Source: G039029935 sp039029935
GTDB lineage: Bacteria; Chloroflexota; Anaerolineae; Caldilineales; Caldilineaceae
DNA length: 8,719 nucleotides
Direction of reading: 5' to 3'
Assembly (NCBI GenBank): GCA_039029935.1
Contig: JBCCFC010000540.1
Span: forward strand, 1 to 8,719
Positions 6,667 to 8,719 of this stretch are shown one piece after another. Every line of letters begins with the position of its first letter. Within the stretch, counting starts at the first letter, position 1. The translations under genes and the position numbers were made by a program. The notes below the pieces were generated by a model. The model had not been told where the DNA came from and searched no databases. It worked only from the letters and a program-made list of their open reading frames with translations.

Positions 6667-7113
6667 ATGTCACAAGATAAATTCCATGTATTGCCCATCA
6701 ATCGTGTCGTTACTGCGGTCGATGATGAGGAAATCGCCAAGACAATCTGTGACGCCTTAATCGACGTAGGGTTTGACAAAGATAAGGCGACGATACTGCA
6801 TGGACAGGAAGGGTTGGATTACTTAGACTTGGATGGCTCACGACATGGCTTTTTTACCAAGATGGTTCGCAAATATCAAAGCTTGAGTGGCCCAGAGGCT
6901 CGCCTGATTGAGCAGGGACAGGCGGCTCTTGACCATAATCGCTATATTGTTTCAGTCTGGACAGGTGGCAGCGAAGAGGATCGATTCCGTGCCTTTGAGA
7001 TCATGTCGCCACATACAGAAAGAAGTATATTCTTTTGTGGTCACTCAATGATCTCTGTGCTGAAAGTCGGCCAGAACTATGGGCGTGAAACTGAATACGA
7101 GAAAAATTTATAG
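6667..7113 (+). CDS. Conserved alpha/beta protein, general stress 17M-like
   Basis: A 148-residue soluble protein with no signal peptide or membrane segment. AGGAG at 6653-6657, 9 bases before the ATG, supports the start. Pattern: strand VVTAV (14-18), helix from Asp19-Asp20, strand ATILHG (41-46), then GQEG (46-49), LDLDGSRHG (53-61), a basic helix (TKMVRKYQ), strand YIVSVWT (93-99), and a final IFFCGHSMISVL (121-132). The order 'GxEG - LDxxGxxHG - helix - strand - HxxxFxxG' resembles widespread uncharacterised proteins related to the general-stress-protein-17M/YflT fold. This is family resemblance from memory; the biochemical role is unknown. It is the second gene of a probable operon led by the 44-codon ORF, driven by a consensus promoter with two operator-like dyads and closed by a strong terminator. 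A stress-responsive role under MarR control is an inference. Confidence 0.75.
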   Translation: MSQDKFHVLPINRVVTAVDDEEIAKTICDALIDVGFDKDKATILHGQEGLDYLDLDGSRHGFFTKMVRKYQSLSGPEARLIEQGQAALDHNRYIVSVWTGGSEEDRFRAFEIMSPHTERSIFFCGHSMISVLKVGQNYGRETEYEKNL

Positions 7114-7147
7114 AGACTATCAGGAATCCAATACAATAATTCAATAC

Positions 7148-7195
7148 AAAAGACAGTAAAACAGATGAAAAATTTGTTTTACTGTCTTTTTTTTT
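7148..7195 (+). terminator. Strong Rho-independent terminator
   Basis: A perfect 16-bp inverted repeat (7148-7163 with 7175-7190; core GACAGTAAAACA / TGTTTTACTGTC) with an 11-base loop, running into nine consecutive T at 7187-7195. It lies 34 bases after the stop of the 148-residue gene and separates that operon from marR, which has its own promoter. The stem is AT-rich, but the length and U-tract make the call firm. The outer A/T pairs also give an A-run on the other side, so it could work in both directions. Confidence 0.9.
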
Positions 7196-7333
7196 ATCGC
7201 CGTTCCTAATTCATAGGCGGGCGTGTGCGGCTTACTGCCTTTCCATTCAATGCATTGTTCGGTGGTCATTATCGCACTGGCACACTTCGTTCACTACTAT
7301 TGAATATCCATACTATCAAACAAGATATATTTG
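7196..7333. other. Spacer between terminator and marR promoter
   Basis: I see no gene, RNA or mobile-element end here. The only structure noted is a perfect 10-bp palindrome CAATGCATTG at 7248-7257. A plus-strand frame through the stretch is short, lacks a ribosome-binding site and runs across the marR promoter, so it is not called. Confidence 0.4.
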
Positions 7334-7347
7334 GTTATTTTGACAAT
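7334..7347. promoter_or_regulatory. Degenerate O1-type dyad at the marR promoter
   Basis: GTTATT-TT-GACAAT matches O1 (GTTGTC-TT-GACAAC) at 11 of 14 bases and occupies the identical position over the -35 hexamer. One arm is intact and the other degraded, as expected for a weaker autoregulatory site. The assignment rests on comparison with the operon promoter. Confidence 0.45.
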
Positions 7348-7368
7348 CAAGACAAACGCTCCTATAAT
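7340..7368 (+). promoter_or_regulatory. Consensus sigma-70 promoter of marR
   Basis: TTGACA at 7340-7345 and TATAAT at 7363-7368 with an exact 17-bp spacer, followed by AGCAAC (7369-7374), which also follows the -10 of P1 (6429-6434). Transcription should begin near 7375, leaving about 43 bases to the marR ATG. Confidence 0.8.
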
Positions 7369-7379
7369 AGCAACAGAAC

Positions 7380-7395
7380 AGTTACCATAACAACT
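7380..7395. promoter_or_regulatory. Degenerate O2-type dyad downstream of the marR -10
   Basis: AGTTACC-AT-AACAACT keeps the outer AGTT/AACT arms of O2 and matches its 16-base core (AGTTGTC-GA-GACAACT) at 11 positions. Its centre lies about 19.5 bp past the end of the -10, compared with 18.5 bp at the operon. It probably mediates weaker autoregulation by MarR; this is inferred. Confidence 0.45.
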
Positions 7396-7417
7396 AAATT
7401 GATGGAGGGTAAATTTT

Positions 7418-7888
7418 ATGAGGCAAGAAATACCTGCCGTTCTGAATGATGCTTTGGGATTCAACATTGACCGTGTTGCCAAATTATTTCGTCGAGAACT
7501 CACGCTGGCACTGGCCGATTATGACCTGACGCCAGAGCAGTGGCAGATTATGTCTGTCATCTGGAACGGTGGTAAAGCATTGAATCAAAAGAATATCACA
7601 CAGCTAACCCTCAAAGACAAGCATAACGTCTCCCGTCTCATCAAGAGGCTAGTCGCCAAGGGCTGGCTAGAAAAGCATTCTGATCCAAACGATGCAAGAG
7701 TCTTCCTGGTCACCGCCACGACAAAAGGTCAGGCACAAAGAGAGGCAGTTACTCATCAGCTTTATGCTCATTTTGAAAATCTTAAAATAGGGTTGTCAGA
7801 GCAGGATCGCGCACAGCTACTGAACTTTCTCAAAATGATTCGACTTCATCTCGGCGATGACGAGAAGTTAGAGGGTCGTTCTAGCTAG
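7418..7888 (+). CDS. MarR-family transcriptional regulator
   Basis: A 156-residue winged-helix regulator of usual MarR length. GGAGG (7404-7408) lies 9 bases before the ATG. N-terminal helix 12-35 and a C-terminal helical part (from about 104) should form the dimer interface. The DNA-binding part runs from about 38 to 104: LTPEQWQIMSVIW (37-49), helix NQKNITQLTL (56-65), recognition helix DKHNVSRLIKRLVAKG (67-82), and wing with the conserved D-x-x-D-x-R pattern at Asp89, Asp92 and Arg94, ending in VTATTKG (98-104). There is no cysteine, so Cys-based oxidant sensing of the OhrR kind is ruled out; a small-molecule ligand is more likely, though unknown. MarR proteins bind short dyads as dimers and often regulate neighbours and themselves. 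Matching dyads at its own promoter and at the upstream operon support local control of both. It is convergent with the downstream TPR gene. Confidence 0.92.
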   Translation: MRQEIPAVLNDALGFNIDRVAKLFRRELTLALADYDLTPEQWQIMSVIWNGGKALNQKNITQLTLKDKHNVSRLIKRLVAKGWLEKHSDPNDARVFLVTATTKGQAQREAVTHQLYAHFENLKIGLSEQDRAQLLNFLKMIRLHLGDDEKLEGRSS

Positions 7889-7923
7889 GCAGTACATCTT
7901 CTCATAGGCAGTACATCTTCTCA
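7886..7923. repeat. Perfect 19-bp tandem duplication at the end of marR
   Basis: TAGGCAGTACATCTTCTCA occurs twice back to back (7886-7904 and 7905-7923). The first TAG is the marR stop codon, so the duplication begins exactly at the stop and fills nearly all of the gap to the convergent TPR gene, whose stop is the TGA complementary to 7928-7930. Lack of any mismatch suggests a recent event. No terminator hairpin is seen in this junction. Confidence 0.9.
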
Positions 7924-7927
7924 ATGG

Positions 7928-8719
7928 TCAATTCAATTGGTTCCATTTCTCCACCTCCGCAATAATCACCCGATTCACCTGTACATTTTCTAAAAATGAC
8001 ACCCGCAACGACTCATCCGTCAGGTCCTTGGCCCATGCTTGAAGGAGGTCGTGGCTTTTTGCCAACAGAGCATCGGCTCTGGCATCACCATCTATGCGTA
8101 ACACTTGATAGCAGACCCAATGGGGCCAGAAGGGGTCGCGGCCATATGGGTCTTGAATTTTGGCGTTGAGATGTGCGTAGAGCCATTCAACCTCTGCCAA
8201 GGCCGTGTTCATCGCGTCGATGTGTCCAGTGTGCTGTTCTTGCCGATAGGCCACCTCTGCCAGCCCTGTCCGTGCAGCAATCTCTAACCCCACATTGGCC
8301 TGTATATGTCGCCGATTGAATGCTTGAATAAACGCTGTTTGGGCATCCGCCAATGCCTGCGCCGAGACATCACCAACCAAACAGGCATCCCCCAATGCCA
8401 TATAGCCCAATGCGTGTTGCGTTCTGGATACGTCTGAATGCATGGCAACCATTTGTTGCGCCAAACTTTGCGCCTCCTCTTTGCGCCTCTGACGCGCTGC
8501 GGCAAGGCTGAGGTTGTTTATTATTTGATAGCGTAGATCGGGTTCGTCCAACACCACCTGATTGTTGACGATGGGTCTCAGCCACTCTTCCACTTGATGA
8601 TATTGACCCAGTGTTAGATAGACCGATGCCAAGGTTACAAGCGTGTAGTATGTCCGATAGTCATGCCCCAAATCTTTGTGGATATCAATGGCGGCTTTGA
8701 GATAGGCAATGCGCTGGAG
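7928..8719 (-). CDS. TPR-rich protein, C-terminal part (5' end outside the window)
   Basis: The frame is open to the right edge (reading LQRIAYLKAAIDIHKDLGHDY at the boundary), so only about 263 C-terminal residues are seen and the true start lies beyond the window; the first in-frame start-like codon, a TTG at 8669-8671, is internal. The visible part is all helical with TPR-type pairs, for example YYTLVTLASVYLTLGQYHQVEEWL, HALGYMALGDACL and GLEIAARTGLAEVAYRQEQ. The end (DPFWPHWVCYQVL, ADALLAKSHDLLQAWA, LRVSFLENVQVNR) resembles the C-termini of large ATPase-TPR regulators or cyclase-like proteins of Chloroflexota, from memory. The N-terminal effector (SARP, AAA ATPase, cyclase or kinase) cannot be known from this window. 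TPR regions usually mediate protein contacts. It is convergent with marR, 39 bases apart, and probably not part of that circuit. Confidence 0.85.
   Translation of the reverse strand, partial: LQRIAYLKAAIDIHKDLGHDYRTYYTLVTLASVYLTLGQYHQVEEWLRPIVNNQVVLDEPDLRYQIINNLSLAAARQRRKEEAQSLAQQMVAMHSDVSRTQHALGYMALGDACLVGDVSAQALADAQTAFIQAFNRRHIQANVGLEIAARTGLAEVAYRQEQHTGHIDAMNTALAEVEWLYAHLNAKIQDPYGRDPFWPHWVCYQVLRIDGDARADALLAKSHDLLQAWAKDLTDESLRVSFLENVQVNRVIIAEVEKWNQLN

Noticed and set aside
7225..7449. Plus-strand 74-codon frame between the terminator and marR
   Set aside because: It spans the marR promoter and start, lacks a ribosome-binding site and resembles no known protein.

Overview
The window reads like a piece of a filamentous Chloroflexota genome (Herpetosiphon/Chloroflexales type). 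This is inferred from two gene families: a 2016-residue multi-kinase joining a Ser/Thr kinase, a predicted ATPase, GAF, histidine kinase and receiver, and a TPR protein whose C-terminal end (DPFWPHWVCYQVL ... LRVSFLENVQVNR) resembles the end of large ATPase-TPR proteins I associate with that phylum. Cyanobacteria also carry such multi-kinases and cannot be excluded. No rRNA, tRNA, CRISPR array or recognisable insertion sequence was seen.

Layout. Bases 1-159 are gene-poor and end in an AT-rich palindrome and a hairpin at the 3' end of the kinase gene. Bases 160-6210 (minus) hold the multi-kinase. Bases 6211-6511 are a divergent intergenic region with a hairpin before the kinase start, two sigma-70-like promoters pointing right, a possible weak promoter pointing left, and two operator-like inverted repeats. 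Bases 6512-7113 (plus) are a probable two-gene unit: a 44-codon small ORF with one hydrophobic segment, then a 148-residue alpha/beta protein related to the general-stress-protein-17M-like families. A strong terminator closes it at 7148-7195. Bases 7418-7888 (plus) encode a MarR-family regulator with its own consensus promoter. Bases 7928-8719 (minus) are the C-terminal part of a TPR protein running off the right edge, convergent with marR.

How the parts may work together. The promoters of the small-ORF operon and of marR share one architecture: TTGACA-17-TATAAT, with a GTTGTC/GACAAC-type dyad over the -35 and a second AGTT...AACT dyad about 18-19 bp past the -10. The dyads are near perfect at the operon and degraded at marR. 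The natural reading is that the MarR protein tightly represses the operon and weakly represses itself. The upstream dyad also overlaps a possible leftward promoter for the multi-kinase, so the kinase may belong to the same circuit; this last link is weak inference.

The kinase gene carries several in-frame tandem minisatellites (15, 12, 15 and 15 bp units) that leave the domains intact. One forms a canonical G-quadruplex pattern on the template strand.
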